Shown: in pieces, positions 18,152 to 26,743 of the stretch
Numbering within the stretch: the first letter of the stretch is position 1
How the letters are laid out: every line of letters begins with the position of its first letter
Assembly (NCBI GenBank): GCA_020099315.1
Contig: CP083650.1
Span: 2,604,001 to 2,668,000, forward strand
Source of the DNA: Citrobacter europaeus
GTDB taxonomy: Bacteria; Pseudomonadota; Gammaproteobacteria; Enterobacterales; Enterobacteriaceae
DNA: 64,000 nt
Direction of reading: 5' to 3'
The notes under the pieces: generated by a model
Told to the model about the DNA's origin: nothing
What the model saw: the letters and a program-made list of their open reading frames with translations, nothing else
The model's database searches: none
Program-made: the position numbers and the translations under genes

Positions 18152-19111
18152 CTACTTGATCATCAACCGTAGTGCTAAATCATTCGGATAAGGATCAAAA
18201 TAGTTCTGGGTAAGCAAATAGCTGTCCGGGTATTCAGCAAGATAGTGCTTGAGTAGCGTCAGTGGCGCCAGTATTGGCAGCAGCCCGCCGCTATAGTTGA
18301 GGATAACGTCACGTAACTCTCCGCGCTGGCGGGTGTTTAACCGATCGCGGAAGTAGCCCTGGATATGCATCAGTACGTTGGTGTGATTTTTCCGCGAGGC
18401 GGGCTTTTTAAGGATTGCCATGAGCTTTTCGCGATAAGCCACAAAAAAAGCGTCCAGATCATCCCACTGATGGAGCGATGCAACGAATGGACCAATCTCC
18501 CGGTAACCTGCCTGGTGATGGGCCAGAAGCTGAAGCTTATAGCGACTGTGGAAATTGAGTAAGCCGTGACGAGTAAGACCATCGGCCCGCAGCCTATTAA
18601 GCTCATGTAACGCGAACACTCGCTCGACAAAGTTCTCCCTCAGCACTGGATCGTGCAAACGGCCATCTTCTTCGACTGGCAACCACGGGTAGCTTTCCAT
18701 CAATGCGCCGGTAAACAGGCCAGTGCCCTCTTTTCGGCCACGATTTCCTTTTTCGTCATACAACCTCACTCGCTCCATACCGCAGCTTGGTGATTTAGCA
18801 CAGACAATAAAACCCGACAGACCGCCAAGTCCATCGATATATGAAGCAGCGAAATCGGACATTTTATCGGTGACATCCTCACCTGGCGCATGGCTAAAAC
18901 ACATGCGGATATTCCCTTGTGCGGTTTGAACCAGGCGCAACGCGGGACGTGGTACAGGCAAACCGATGGACATCTCCGGGCAGACAGGTTTGAAAGTCAC
19001 CCACTGAGCCAGCTCATCCATCACAAACCCCATCCGTTTATGCCCACCGTCGAAACGCACGGCTGAACCGGTTAAACATCCACTAATCCCGATGACAGGT
19101 TGAGTGTTCAT
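18152..19111 (-). CDS. TudS (DUF523) - YbgA (DUF1722) fusion protein
   Basis: A 319-aa two-domain protein. Residues 1-150 match DUF523, now known in TudS as an iron-sulfur thiouracil desulfidase. Cys12 (SGCL), Cys45 (PVCPE) and Cys111 (SPSCGMERV) fit the three conserved cysteines that bind its [4Fe-4S] cluster. Residues 185-315 match DUF1722/YbgA, with helical RYKLQLLAHHQAGY and HIQGYFRDRL regions. E. coli YbgA contains only the second part. Desulfuration of thiolated uracil or nucleosides is therefore a family-based inference; substrate and the role of the YbgA half are open. A GGGGGTCG site precedes the ATG. Confidence 0.85.
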   Translation of the reverse strand: MNTQPVIGISGCLTGSAVRFDGGHKRMGFVMDELAQWVTFKPVCPEMSIGLPVPRPALRLVQTAQGNIRMCFSHAPGEDVTDKMSDFAASYIDGLGGLSGFIVCAKSPSCGMERVRLYDEKGNRGRKEGTGLFTGALMESYPWLPVEEDGRLHDPVLRENFVERVFALHELNRLRADGLTRHGLLNFHSRYKLQLLAHHQAGYREIGPFVASLHQWDDLDAFFVAYREKLMAILKKPASRKNHTNVLMHIQGYFRDRLNTRQRGELRDVILNYSGGLLPILAPLTLLKHYLAEYPDSYLLTQNYFDPYPNDLALRLMIK

Positions 19112-19260
19112 AACGACCCCCTCGTTTATTGACGACCCTTTTCGGGAAAAAACATAACGGTTTCACTATTAAATCATAGCGTACGTTATCTGCTGTGAGT
19201 TCAACTGATAGATGCAAGTGCTCAAAAAATCCTGGCCGCCAGGGGAAGTGGTTAGCGGTT

Positions 19261-20217
19261 TTAAGATGCCTTTCGAGTGAACTGTTGCTCAGTAATAGTA
19301 TTACCCCATTGATCGCCTTCCCATTCTTTCGATAATTCAAATCCGAATGATTCGTACAATCGTCTTGCCGCAGTAAGTTTATTAAATGTCCACAATTGAA
19401 CCGAAGAGAATCTCTGCTCATCACAAAATCTCATCGCTTCGCCAATAAGTTTTCTACCCAGTCCGCTGCCACGACACCCATCGTCAAGGATGAACCAGCG
19501 CAGATGCGCCTCATTATTCCCCAGATCCTCACCGTCAATTGCAACTGAGCCGACTATGCGCTCATTCACGATTGCCAGCCAAATCTGATTACATGGCTTG
19601 TCCAGGCGACCAGAAAAATCAGCAAGACCTGCGGCAACCTTCCCTTCAAAAAAACTGCCGAAGTTATGTTCTCTGGCGTAATAGCCGCCGTGCATTTCAG
19701 TAATACGACCTATCATACCGGGATGATAACCCGTGACTATTTTTACGCTGTTACGCAGGTTACCCTCGTTTCTTTCACGACAGGCTTTCAACGCGTTGGC
19801 ATAGGAAGAAAGACCTTGTAATACAGCTTGCTGTGTAAACGGATCGAGCTTACCAAGTGCTGCTCCGACACGTTCGTCAGCATAAGTATTGATGCTATGT
19901 ACGGTCTCCATGCCCTTCCCGGTAAGGCTTAGCCGTTTTGTCCTCGCATCTTCAGCAGAAGGAGCTTCTTTAAGCTCTCCGGCTTCAACAAGTTTAGCGA
20001 GCATGCGGCTAACGCTGGACTTCTCTAGCCCCAAGATCTGGACCAATTGAGCGGCTGTCAATGACCCATGTGTTTCAATTTCAAGCATGGCGTGAACTGC
20101 TGAAGGAGGATAGTCGGTTGCAGCCAGGTTTTGGTTCATGAACCCAAGCTCTCGCACCATTAAGCGTGATGCCGCACGTATGTTTTGTATGTTACTTAGT
20201 TCAGAAATCATGAGCAT
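19261..20217 (-). CDS. MarR regulator fused to a GNAT acetyltransferase
   Basis: A 318-aa fusion. Residues 1-145 form a MarR winged helix (ESHGSLTAAQLVQILGLEKSSVSRMLAKLVEAGEL-like, DARTKRLSLTGKG wing). Residues 150-315 form a GNAT domain with the acetyl-CoA loop RGSGLGRKLIGEAM and the C-terminal YESFGFEL. Such fusions occur in enterobacteria, but substrates are unknown. Two in-frame ATGs (20217 and 20211) are possible; GCAGGG fits the second better. A palindrome directly upstream suggests autoregulation. Codon use is like the core genome. Confidence 0.85.
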   Translation of the reverse strand: MLMISELSNIQNIRAASRLMVRELGFMNQNLAATDYPPSAVHAMLEIETHGSLTAAQLVQILGLEKSSVSRMLAKLVEAGELKEAPSAEDARTKRLSLTGKGMETVHSINTYADERVGAALGKLDPFTQQAVLQGLSSYANALKACRERNEGNLRNSVKIVTGYHPGMIGRITEMHGGYYAREHNFGSFFEGKVAAGLADFSGRLDKPCNQIWLAIVNERIVGSVAIDGEDLGNNEAHLRWFILDDGCRGSGLGRKLIGEAMRFCDEQRFSSVQLWTFNKLTAARRLYESFGFELSKEWEGDQWGNTITEQQFTRKAS

Positions 20218-20222
20218 TACCC

Positions 20223-20238
20223 TGCAACAATAGTTGCA
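20223..20238 (-). promoter_or_regulatory. Palindromic operator candidate of the MarR-GNAT gene
   Basis: TGCAACAATAGTTGCA is a perfect 6-bp inverted repeat around AATA, 6-21 bases upstream of the start codon, followed by a related half site (CATACAACC). Its size and position fit a MarR-family operator; binding is inferred. Confidence 0.55.
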
Positions 20239-20597
20239 TCATACAACCATTGGTGTGAGGAATTTGTCAATCCCTTATTCTATATCCGCTTCCCGCTCGA
20301 AGTAGACCTTGCGATGCATCAGGCTGTCCGTTTCGTGCCAACAGCAGACATTCATGACCTTTTGCCAGGTTACAATACGGTACTGATTAGATAGGTTCAC
20401 ATCTAGTGGCTACTAATGCCAATTAAACGAGTCAACTCATATTTGTAGTTTAAAAAAATATCTGTTATACCATATAGCTTATGGTGATTTTTCAAAGTAG
20501 CAATGTATTACCTTGCTCTTTGAGTTTAAAAAGACAGGTTTAATTGTTATTAAGCCTGGGTGCCAGGAATAATAACAGAATATTTATTAAGGTGAAC
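20239..20597 (+). other. Intergenic junction into foreign-looking DNA
   Basis: This stretch begins with core-like sequence, includes a copy of a dispersed repeat (20284-20352), then becomes AT-rich from about 20400 up to the next gene, marking a compositional border. No gene is supported in it. Confidence 0.5.
20284..20352 (+). repeat. Dispersed intergenic repeat, copy A
   Basis: This 69-base block shares an ordered set of words with two other intergenic blocks in the window: TCCGCTT, then GCT, GACCTT-like, CAG, GTCCGTTTCGTGCCA and AGCAGACATT. The other full copies lie at 43057-43126 and 48907-48976, on the same strand. The family was not identified. Confidence 0.5.
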
Positions 20598-21608
20598 ATG
20601 GACTTCCCAAAACGAATTAAAACACATATATCGGAAAAAAGTTCTTTAGATTTAGTTTCAAAATCCTTACCAAAGGAATGGATTATCCGTGAAATGACAG
20701 AGCGAGATTATGGAATTGATTTATATGTAGAGATCGTTAAGGGAAATGGATTAGTAACAGGTGATTTAGTTGCTTTACAAGTTAAAACCACTGAAAAAAT
20801 TCACTTTTCTAACGACGTTTTTAGTTTGGGTGGCATTAAAAGATCCACCTTAAACTATTGGACTGGACTTCCTGTTCCTGTTTTTGTTCTTCTTGTTAGT
20901 TTATCAAACAATAAGGTTTATTGGTGTAATATAGCACATGATCAAAGGTGCGGACATTATAAAGGATCGACAAAAACGTTCTCTTTAAGTTTTAATAGAA
21001 AAAATAACACATCCAAAGCAGGAATTGCTCTTTTTATTCTGTCTTATATTAGAGAGAAAAAGTGGCCTGAAATTGAAAGTGCTATAGAGAAGTGCCTAAT
21101 GTCGTATCCTGGGCTTGGGCCTTTGTTGCTGATATGTAGTAGAAGATATAAAGATGAAATATGTTCAACGGCTATCCAATATCATCTTATACAGAACTAC
21201 GAATATTATACCCTCCTTTCAAAATATTTGCTTAATAAAGAGCCTAAACCTCTATCTGAATGGTATGAAAGGAATAGAGAAATTCAGCAAATGAATGGGC
21301 ACTCGTTTTCTCTTAATTTTTGTTATGCGACAGCCACGGAAATGTTAAAGGGGTTTATACGGGAATATAGAAAATGCATTATATATGCCTATGAATTAGT
21401 CACTGCACATCAAAGAGATTATTTTATGGGTAAAATGCCCTATCTGGTAGCTCATCTTGACATACGCCCTCATACTTTTGTAATGGAGGACTGGTATCCT
21501 AGATACTATTTTGATGAGTACGAAAATGAAACTCAAGATCCAGAAAAGCTGTTTTTTGAGGATTTCAATCAATTCGATTCCATGATAAATGAAATGCATA
21601 AATCATGA
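20598..21608 (+). CDS. DUF4365 domain protein, AT-rich
   Basis: A 336-aa protein from the ATG at 20598 (AAGGTGAAC before it; an upstream in-frame start at 20544 lacks support). The N-terminal 140 residues match DUF4365: ERDYGIDLYVEI with Asp41, then GDLVALQVKTTE with Gln61 and Lys63, a pattern like the D...(D/E)xK cores of restriction-type nucleases. The C-terminal 190 residues are not recognised and are rich in Tyr, Glu and Lys. Base composition is clearly lower in GC than the flanking genes, and a decayed tRNA lies downstream, both signs of transfer. Function unknown; DUF4365 occurs in some defence-associated proteins, so nuclease-based immunity is only a hypothesis. Confidence 0.75.
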   Translation: MDFPKRIKTHISEKSSLDLVSKSLPKEWIIREMTERDYGIDLYVEIVKGNGLVTGDLVALQVKTTEKIHFSNDVFSLGGIKRSTLNYWTGLPVPVFVLLVSLSNNKVYWCNIAHDQRCGHYKGSTKTFSLSFNRKNNTSKAGIALFILSYIREKKWPEIESAIEKCLMSYPGLGPLLLICSRRYKDEICSTAIQYHLIQNYEYYTLLSKYLLNKEPKPLSEWYERNREIQQMNGHSFSLNFCYATATEMLKGFIREYRKCIIYAYELVTAHQRDYFMGKMPYLVAHLDIRPHTFVMEDWYPRYYFDEYENETQDPEKLFFEDFNQFDSMINEMHKS

Positions 21609-21748
21609 ATATAACAAGATACTACTCTCGCTCCTTTAGCGCCGCAGAGATCATCAAAGTAGTCAAGCGCTACCACAGCTCAGAGATACAAAACTCACCT
21701 TAACGTACAATAATTTTCGATATCCAAACTGCCCCTTATTAGAGTGTC

Positions 21749-21838
21749 ATGGACAAGAACCCAGGGATTACACTAGCCATAGTTATCGTTGTTGTATTGG
21801 GTTTTGCTGAAATCGTCAGTGCTCTCCGAAGTAGATAA
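21749..21838 (+). CDS. Possible 29-aa single-span membrane protein
   Basis: An ATG ORF of 29 codons starts MDKNPGITLAIVIVVVLG and ends with a basic tail ALRSR. It has one strongly hydrophobic helix of about 17 residues with charged ends, the layout of small membrane proteins or membrane-acting toxins. The ribosome site is weak (AGAG). It lies between the DUF4365 gene and the tRNA relic. Not recognised. Confidence 0.35.
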   Translation: MDKNPGITLAIVIVVVLGFAEIVSALRSR

Positions 21839-21851
21839 GCCATAACCTCTT

Positions 21852-21925
21852 GGCCCCTTAGCTCAGTGGTGAGAGTTGTCGGCTCATAATCGATAGGTAG
21901 CCAGTTAGAACCCAGCAGGGGCACC
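21852..21925 (+). pseudogene. Decayed tRNA-Ile(CAU)-like gene
   Basis: The 74 bases match the enterobacterial ileX/ileY tRNA (tRNA-Ile2, CAT anticodon) at the acceptor start GGCCCCTTAGCTCAGTGGT, anticodon loop CTCATAA and the 3' CCCAGCAGGGGC. The D and anticodon stems can still pair with G-T wobbles, but the T stem has two mismatches, TTC in the T loop is lost, and one base of the acceptor 3' strand is missing. It reads as a tRNA relic or a diverged mobile-element tRNA fragment. Confidence 0.7.
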
Positions 21926-21938
21926 GTCTCGATAAAGC

Positions 21939-23243
21939 CTAAGAAGTCTCCTCCCTCCTTGCGACAGCTTGTTTTCTCTTACGACGAATCGAACGCCAAA
22001 TCCGCCGTACCAGCCACACAATGAAAGCAAGAAGTGGCGCATAAACCAATTTGCTTACTATTTCAGATTTGAGCACTTCCGGAATTAGAGGGCCTAAGAA
22101 ACGACTGACCTTGCTCCACATGCTTTCAGTAATAATAACCTCATATTCATTGGTGATTGAAGCGTTCGGCTGGTCATTTGGTAGAACAGTGTTAACTAGA
22201 ATGGTAATAGTGTGTGCACCCGTTTTGTCTGGAGTGATTCTCCATGTCCATAGTGTCGAGTAGTCTTTGTAAACCGGCTGTATAACCGTCTCGACAGGTT
22301 CCCTCCGTAAATTGTCATACAATAGCGTTGCCTGCACCTTTTTAGCTGATGCCATTAAAGGCGTCTCATCTACAATATTATGGCCTTTGACGCTAACATC
22401 CCGGATTTTATCGCGTGTAACCTTAGGATTATCCCCCTTGGTAACAGCGACAGAAACAGTAAATTGGTTGTTCAGTTCATAGGTGGCGGGGTATCCAATT
22501 GATGCCGTATATTTAATTGGCCGTTCATAGTTTGGCTCATCCTGCTCTGGCTCATTCATGGCCGAGACGATAGGGCGAGTGATTGAGCTATTTGTTGATT
22601 TAGTGGGCGCTTGCGTAACTGCTGCTGATGGAAAATCGATGTTTGTTGAGGTCTGTTGCCTTGTTGGGCGTACCGCCGACTCAACATCTGAGCGGATTAT
22701 CGCGGTTGCGTCTTGGTGCCAAGGTATAGATGCTTTAGGCGTAGGAATCTCGACACCAAGTGTTTCGCCTCCAATTTGGAGCCCCGGACTATTGCGCGAG
22801 TTTTGTATCATTGGCTCTTCTTCAGAAGCTGACGTTGGAGTGCATTCTCCACATATTGAAGGCATTTCTTCAGCTACAGTATGTGTCACAATGGACGGCA
22901 GCATAGAGCTACGAGTGCTCCAGCGAGGCTTAGCATCCACAGTCACTACCGGGAGATGAACGACCCTATCTATGTTTCCAATACCAGGAGGCGTCTCGTG
23001 GGGATATTTCGACATAGCATTTTTCCCTGTCTCAATGAGATCCAGCATTTCCTCTGCAGTTCCATTCCCACGAATTATGCTACTAAGCGTAGAGCCTGGA
23101 ATCGCTAATACTTCTAGCCTGGAATTATGAACCATTGATTCGGGAATAAGGCTCTTTCGATAACTATTTATTCCCCAGAATGCTGACAATATGAGACCTA
23201 TCACTAAGGCAACCTTGGTGATAAACGAGAAACGCATGCTCAT
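21939..23243 (-). CDS. Unknown protein with N- and C-terminal membrane segments
   Basis: A 434-aa protein that I do not recognise. GGAGA precedes the ATG (MSMRFSFITKVALVIGLI). It has a hydrophobic segment at about 8-26, a Ser/Thr/Pro-rich low-complexity region at about 130-235, a beta-rich domain at about 240-375 (with WTWRITPDKTGAHTITILV), and a second hydrophobic segment at about 400-416, followed by a very basic RRIWRSIRRKRKQAVARR tail. The likely topology is a large extracytoplasmic domain between two anchors. It lies convergent to the DUF4365 gene with the tRNA relic between them. Possible defence or envelope role, unproven. Confidence 0.6.
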   Translation of the reverse strand: MSMRFSFITKVALVIGLILSAFWGINSYRKSLIPESMVHNSRLEVLAIPGSTLSSIIRGNGTAEEMLDLIETGKNAMSKYPHETPPGIGNIDRVVHLPVVTVDAKPRWSTRSSMLPSIVTHTVAEEMPSICGECTPTSASEEEPMIQNSRNSPGLQIGGETLGVEIPTPKASIPWHQDATAIIRSDVESAVRPTRQQTSTNIDFPSAAVTQAPTKSTNSSITRPIVSAMNEPEQDEPNYERPIKYTASIGYPATYELNNQFTVSVAVTKGDNPKVTRDKIRDVSVKGHNIVDETPLMASAKKVQATLLYDNLRREPVETVIQPVYKDYSTLWTWRITPDKTGAHTITILVNTVLPNDQPNASITNEYEVIITESMWSKVSRFLGPLIPEVLKSEIVSKLVYAPLLAFIVWLVRRIWRSIRRKRKQAVARREETS

Positions 23244-23609
23244 AAGAATCTCCGGATGGAGGCAACTTAACCATAAAATTAGTACAAATTTTGATAGTGC
23301 AAAATAATGGTTTTTAATTACCCTCCCGGCCCTTCCATCGAGGAAGCAGTGCTGACATTCCGCTGGTGGTTTATGAAGACATTACTAACATCGGGGTGTA
23401 CTAATCAACAGGGAGCAGGTCATGCGAACTTCTGCTCCTCGCTCGCAGCAGACCTTCGCTGCTGACCTTTAAAAGCCAGGAAAGAACCTTCATATGACAG
23501 GGCGTCCGCTCATGCCTTGTCATCTTTCTTCTTAATATCTGCAGCTAAAGTTGGTAATTCCTCTGAACGGTTCTATAGTCGTGACTGCTTCTCATTACAG
23601 GGTTCACTA
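23244..23609 (+). other. Gene-free gap with a fragment of the dispersed repeat
   Basis: About 365 bases with no credible ORF. A block at about 23430-23457 (CTGCTCCTCGCTCGCAGCAGACC) resembles the left end of the dispersed repeat at 20284. The rest looks degenerate, and the promoter of the AI-2E permease gene probably lies near its right end. Confidence 0.4.
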
Positions 23610-24719
23610 ATGCGATTTAACGGACTGACTAAAGGTTTCTTCATTTTCATACTTGCCCTCGTGACCTGGGCATTCTTCGATGTATTGTCCCCCTACTTTT
23701 CCGCCATTTTGTGGGCCGCAATCCTGACCACTATCTTTAACCCGGTGAAAAACAGACTGCGCACGGCGCTTGGGGAACGCAACGGGCTGGCGTCACTGCT
23801 CACCATCGGCATCATTTGTCTGATTGTCTTTATCCCACTGATGATAATCCTCTCCTCGTTAGCTATTGAGCTGAACGTGGTATATGCCAAATTACAACAA
23901 AACGACACTCAGTTTCCCGAAGTGGTCACCGCCATTATTTCTTATCTTCCTGACTGGGCCAGAAGTTTCCTCGCAGAACATAATCTGGATAACGTCGCGC
24001 AGATTCAGAAAAAACTGTCCGACATTGTCCTGCAGGGTGGACAGTACCTCGCAGGCAGCGCGTTCCTCATTGGTAAAGGAACATTCGGCTTTGCTATTAG
24101 CTTTGGCATCATGCTGTATCTACTGTTCTTCTTACTGAAGGACGGACCGTACCTGGTGCGCCAGATTCTGGACTCATTACCGCTTTCTGATTTTGCCAAA
24201 CAGCACCTGTTTGCCAAGTTCGTCGGGGTGACGCGGGCAACGGTCAAGGGCACGGCGGTAGTGGCATTGGTTCAGGGTATCCTTGGCGGCATCGCGTTTG
24301 CCATTGTTGATATCGACGGCAGCGTTCTGTGGGGCGCGCTGATGGCGTTTCTATCCCTCGTACCCGCCGTCGGCTCAGCAATCGTCTGGGTACCAGCGGC
24401 AATATTTCTCTTCGCTACGCACCAGTTGTGGCAAGGGCTGTTTATCGTAGGCTTCTTCGTGATTATCGTCGGGCTGGTGGACAATATCCTGCGCCCGCTG
24501 CTGGTGGGGAAAGACACCAAAATGCCGGACTACCTGATTCTGATTACCACCCTCGGCGGCATGGAGATCTACGGCATTAACGGCTTTGTGATTGGCCCCC
24601 TGATTGCCGCACTGTTCATCACCTGCTGGAACCTGTTTTCCGGGCGTGACCATGCAGGTAACGTGGAAGGAATCGACGAAGCCTTTATGGAAGAAGGAAA
24701 AAATCCTCCAGATTTATGA
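23610..24719 (+). CDS. AI-2E family permease
   Basis: A 369-aa inner-membrane protein of the AI-2E/UPF0118 family. The ATG at 23610 follows AGGG; an earlier in-frame start at 23517 would add 31 unrelated residues. It has about eight hydrophobic segments, with family motifs SPYFSAILWAAIL near the N-terminus, ALVQGILGGIAFAIV and the C-terminal DNILRPLLVGKDTKMPDYLILITTLGGM. Some family members are Na+/H+ antiporters or exporters; a role in AI-2 transport is not established for most. It differs from E. coli YdiK. A strong terminator follows, so it is probably monocistronic. Confidence 0.87.
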   Translation: MRFNGLTKGFFIFILALVTWAFFDVLSPYFSAILWAAILTTIFNPVKNRLRTALGERNGLASLLTIGIICLIVFIPLMIILSSLAIELNVVYAKLQQNDTQFPEVVTAIISYLPDWARSFLAEHNLDNVAQIQKKLSDIVLQGGQYLAGSAFLIGKGTFGFAISFGIMLYLLFFLLKDGPYLVRQILDSLPLSDFAKQHLFAKFVGVTRATVKGTAVVALVQGILGGIAFAIVDIDGSVLWGALMAFLSLVPAVGSAIVWVPAAIFLFATHQLWQGLFIVGFFVIIVGLVDNILRPLLVGKDTKMPDYLILITTLGGMEIYGINGFVIGPLIAALFITCWNLFSGRDHAGNVEGIDEAFMEEGKNPPDL

Positions 24720-24736
24720 TGGCAGGACGATAACAG

Positions 24737-24765
24737 AAGGCGGTCCTCGGACCGCCTTTTTTATT
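24737..24765 (+). terminator. Rho-independent terminator after the AI-2E permease
   Basis: A 10-bp stem AAGGCGGTCC / GGACCGCCTT is followed by six T. Confidence 0.9.
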
Positions 24766-24838
24766 TTCACGCAAAATCATACGTTTCCTATAATTTCAAT
24801 CATGCGTATTCATTAATCGTCGCAGAAGGAACTAATCA

Positions 24839-26623
24839 GTGCGAATTGCCACAATCACCAACTGGGCCTACAGCGCGACGGTATGTCTGACCATAGCTTC
24901 CGGCGTTGTCATGTTGATGGCCTCCAGCGCCGATAACACCGAACGCCAGGTGGTGGAGCAGCGATACCAATTCGATCAGATGACCGAAGAAGTAGAGCTC
25001 GACGCCTGGTCGCTGTCCGATCTGGCTCGCGAATATGTTATTGCAAAAGATCCTGAGGCACTTAATGCCTACCGCCAGAAAGAAGCATCGCTAAAAGCGG
25101 TGGAACAGCGGTTGTCGAAGCTAAAAGACATCGGGGCAACGGATGAAGAGCTGGCGCTGTTGCATGAAGGACTACAGATTGTTGATGCCCTGCAGGATGA
25201 ACAAGCTACGGCGCTTGCCAGCGTCGCGCGCGGAGAAGAGTCGCAGGCCATCGCCCTGCTGTACGGGAAAACTTATGAACAAGAGCTGGAGCGCGCCCAG
25301 GATCGGATAGACCATTTCCGTCAGTTGCTCGACAACCGCGTACGCGACACCATTGAAGATGCTACCCAGGCATCGCGCACGCTACGTACGGCCTCGGAAG
25401 TGATGGTCGGGCTAACGGCACTGCTATTTTTGTTTGTCCTCGGCTTTATTTTAAAACGCCGCGTACTGCGCCCCGTTGTACGGCTGAGCGATGTGGTTAA
25501 CCGTCTGGCGTCGCAGGATTACGCCGTGGAAACGCCCAGCTTTAACCAGATCGATGAAATCGGCGATATGGCGCAGGCGATCCGAATTTTTCGCGAAAAC
25601 GGCCTGGTACGACAACGACTGGAGAAAGAACGAGATGCCGACTGGGCTATCCGCGAGCTGCTGGCGCGCATGACTCAACGTTTGCAGGGCTGCGAGAGTT
25701 TTGCCGATGTCATTAATGTGGCCGAGCTGTTTGCGCCAAATATTGCCCCGGGTATTGCCGGGCGACTTTACATACTGGACCGGGAACCCTGGCAGATGCG
25801 CTGCGTTGCGCAATGGCTTTCACCACAGGGCAAAGCAGACGCTTTCCACCCGGACGAGTGCTGGGCTGTGCGCCGTGGTCAGAGCCATCCCCCGGTGCAA
25901 GGCGAACCCGATATCGCCTGCTACCATCTGCCGGAGTCATGCCAGCAGCACACTTTGTGCGTGCCACTGATTGCCCAGGGTGAAGCCATTGGTCTGCTCT
26001 CATTCCAGAACCTCAGCAAAGATTCTGCTCCCTCACGGGCGTATCTGGAGCTGATGGCGGAAGCACTCGGTCTGGCGTTAGCCAACCAGCGCCTGCGCGA
26101 TGCGTTGCTGGAGAAAGCGCTCTACGATCCGCTAACCGGACTGCGCAACCGTCACCATCTGGAAGATACGCTACGCACCCAAATGAGCCAGGCAGTACGT
26201 AACAAAGAGCCGATAAGCTGCCTGATGATCGATATCGACCATTTCAAAAATATTAACGACCGCTTTGGTCATGAGGCAGGCGATAGCGTGATAAAAAGTA
26301 TCGCGGCGACTATTCAACGCGTTGTCCACGACAGCGGCATGGCCTTCCGCTACGGCGGCGAAGAATTTCTGGTGCTGCTGGCTAATACGGATGAACAGGC
26401 CGCTAACCGCTTTGCAACGGATATCTACAACGGCGTACGCGAGCTGTCGCTGCGCTTTGGCGTCTCTGACATTGGTCACGTCGATGTCTCTATCGGCGTT
26501 GCCAGTTATCCACAGCACGCCCAGAGCGACAACCTGCTGCGCGCCGCAGATGTCGCGCTGTACCGTGCTAAAGAGTTGGGACGTTCGCGCATCGTTAGCT
26601 TTGGCATGCTGGAAGCAAGCTGA
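24839..26623 (+). CDS. Membrane diguanylate cyclase (HAMP-GAF-GGDEF)
   Basis: A 594-aa protein starting at GTG with AAGGA 8 bases upstream. TM1 lies at about 6-29, followed by a helical periplasmic sensor to about 180, TM2 (about 185-206), HAMP (about 207-260), a GAF-like domain (about 275-420) and a GGDEF domain (about 425-594). The active motif is GGEEF at 506-510 (RYGGEEF), an accepted active variant, so synthesis of cyclic-di-GMP is expected. The coiled periplasmic region suggests a four-helix sensor like chemoreceptors. Ligand unknown. Probably monocistronic; the attenuator region of the next gene begins about 60 bases later. Confidence 0.9.
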   Translation: MRIATITNWAYSATVCLTIASGVVMLMASSADNTERQVVEQRYQFDQMTEEVELDAWSLSDLAREYVIAKDPEALNAYRQKEASLKAVEQRLSKLKDIGATDEELALLHEGLQIVDALQDEQATALASVARGEESQAIALLYGKTYEQELERAQDRIDHFRQLLDNRVRDTIEDATQASRTLRTASEVMVGLTALLFLFVLGFILKRRVLRPVVRLSDVVNRLASQDYAVETPSFNQIDEIGDMAQAIRIFRENGLVRQRLEKERDADWAIRELLARMTQRLQGCESFADVINVAELFAPNIAPGIAGRLYILDREPWQMRCVAQWLSPQGKADAFHPDECWAVRRGQSHPPVQGEPDIACYHLPESCQQHTLCVPLIAQGEAIGLLSFQNLSKDSAPSRAYLELMAEALGLALANQRLRDALLEKALYDPLTGLRNRHHLEDTLRTQMSQAVRNKEPISCLMIDIDHFKNINDRFGHEAGDSVIKSIAATIQRVVHDSGMAFRYGGEEFLVLLANTDEQAANRFATDIYNGVRELSLRFGVSDIGHVDVSIGVASYPQHAQSDNLLRAADVALYRAKELGRSRIVSFGMLEAS

Positions 26624-26683
26624 GTTACGCCGGCATTACGTGCATTGCTTTACCTCTGCGCCAGGCGGTGATATGTTAACTGG

Positions 26684-26743
26684 ATGAACATAAAACACGA
26701 TATCACCGCTTTTAATTACAACCAGTGGTGGCTGCCTTCTTAA
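26684..26743 (+). CDS. Trp-rich leader peptide of the second TrpRS gene
   Basis: A 19-codon ORF encodes MNIKHDITAFNYNQWWLPS, with two adjacent TGG codons at 26726-26731 just before the stop. Tandem Trp codons close to the end are the hallmark of trpL-type leader peptides. The ribosome site is weak, and TATGTT (26672-26677) could be a -10 box placing transcription start near the ATG. It lies 99 bases before the synthetase gene and overlaps one arm of the downstream hairpin set. Too short for standard gene callers. Confidence 0.8.
   Translation: MNIKHDITAFNYNQWWLPS

Noticed and set aside
19083..19424. 113-codon minus-strand frame overlapping the MarR-GNAT and TudS-YbgA genes
   Set aside because: It overlaps both supported genes in another frame, with no motif.
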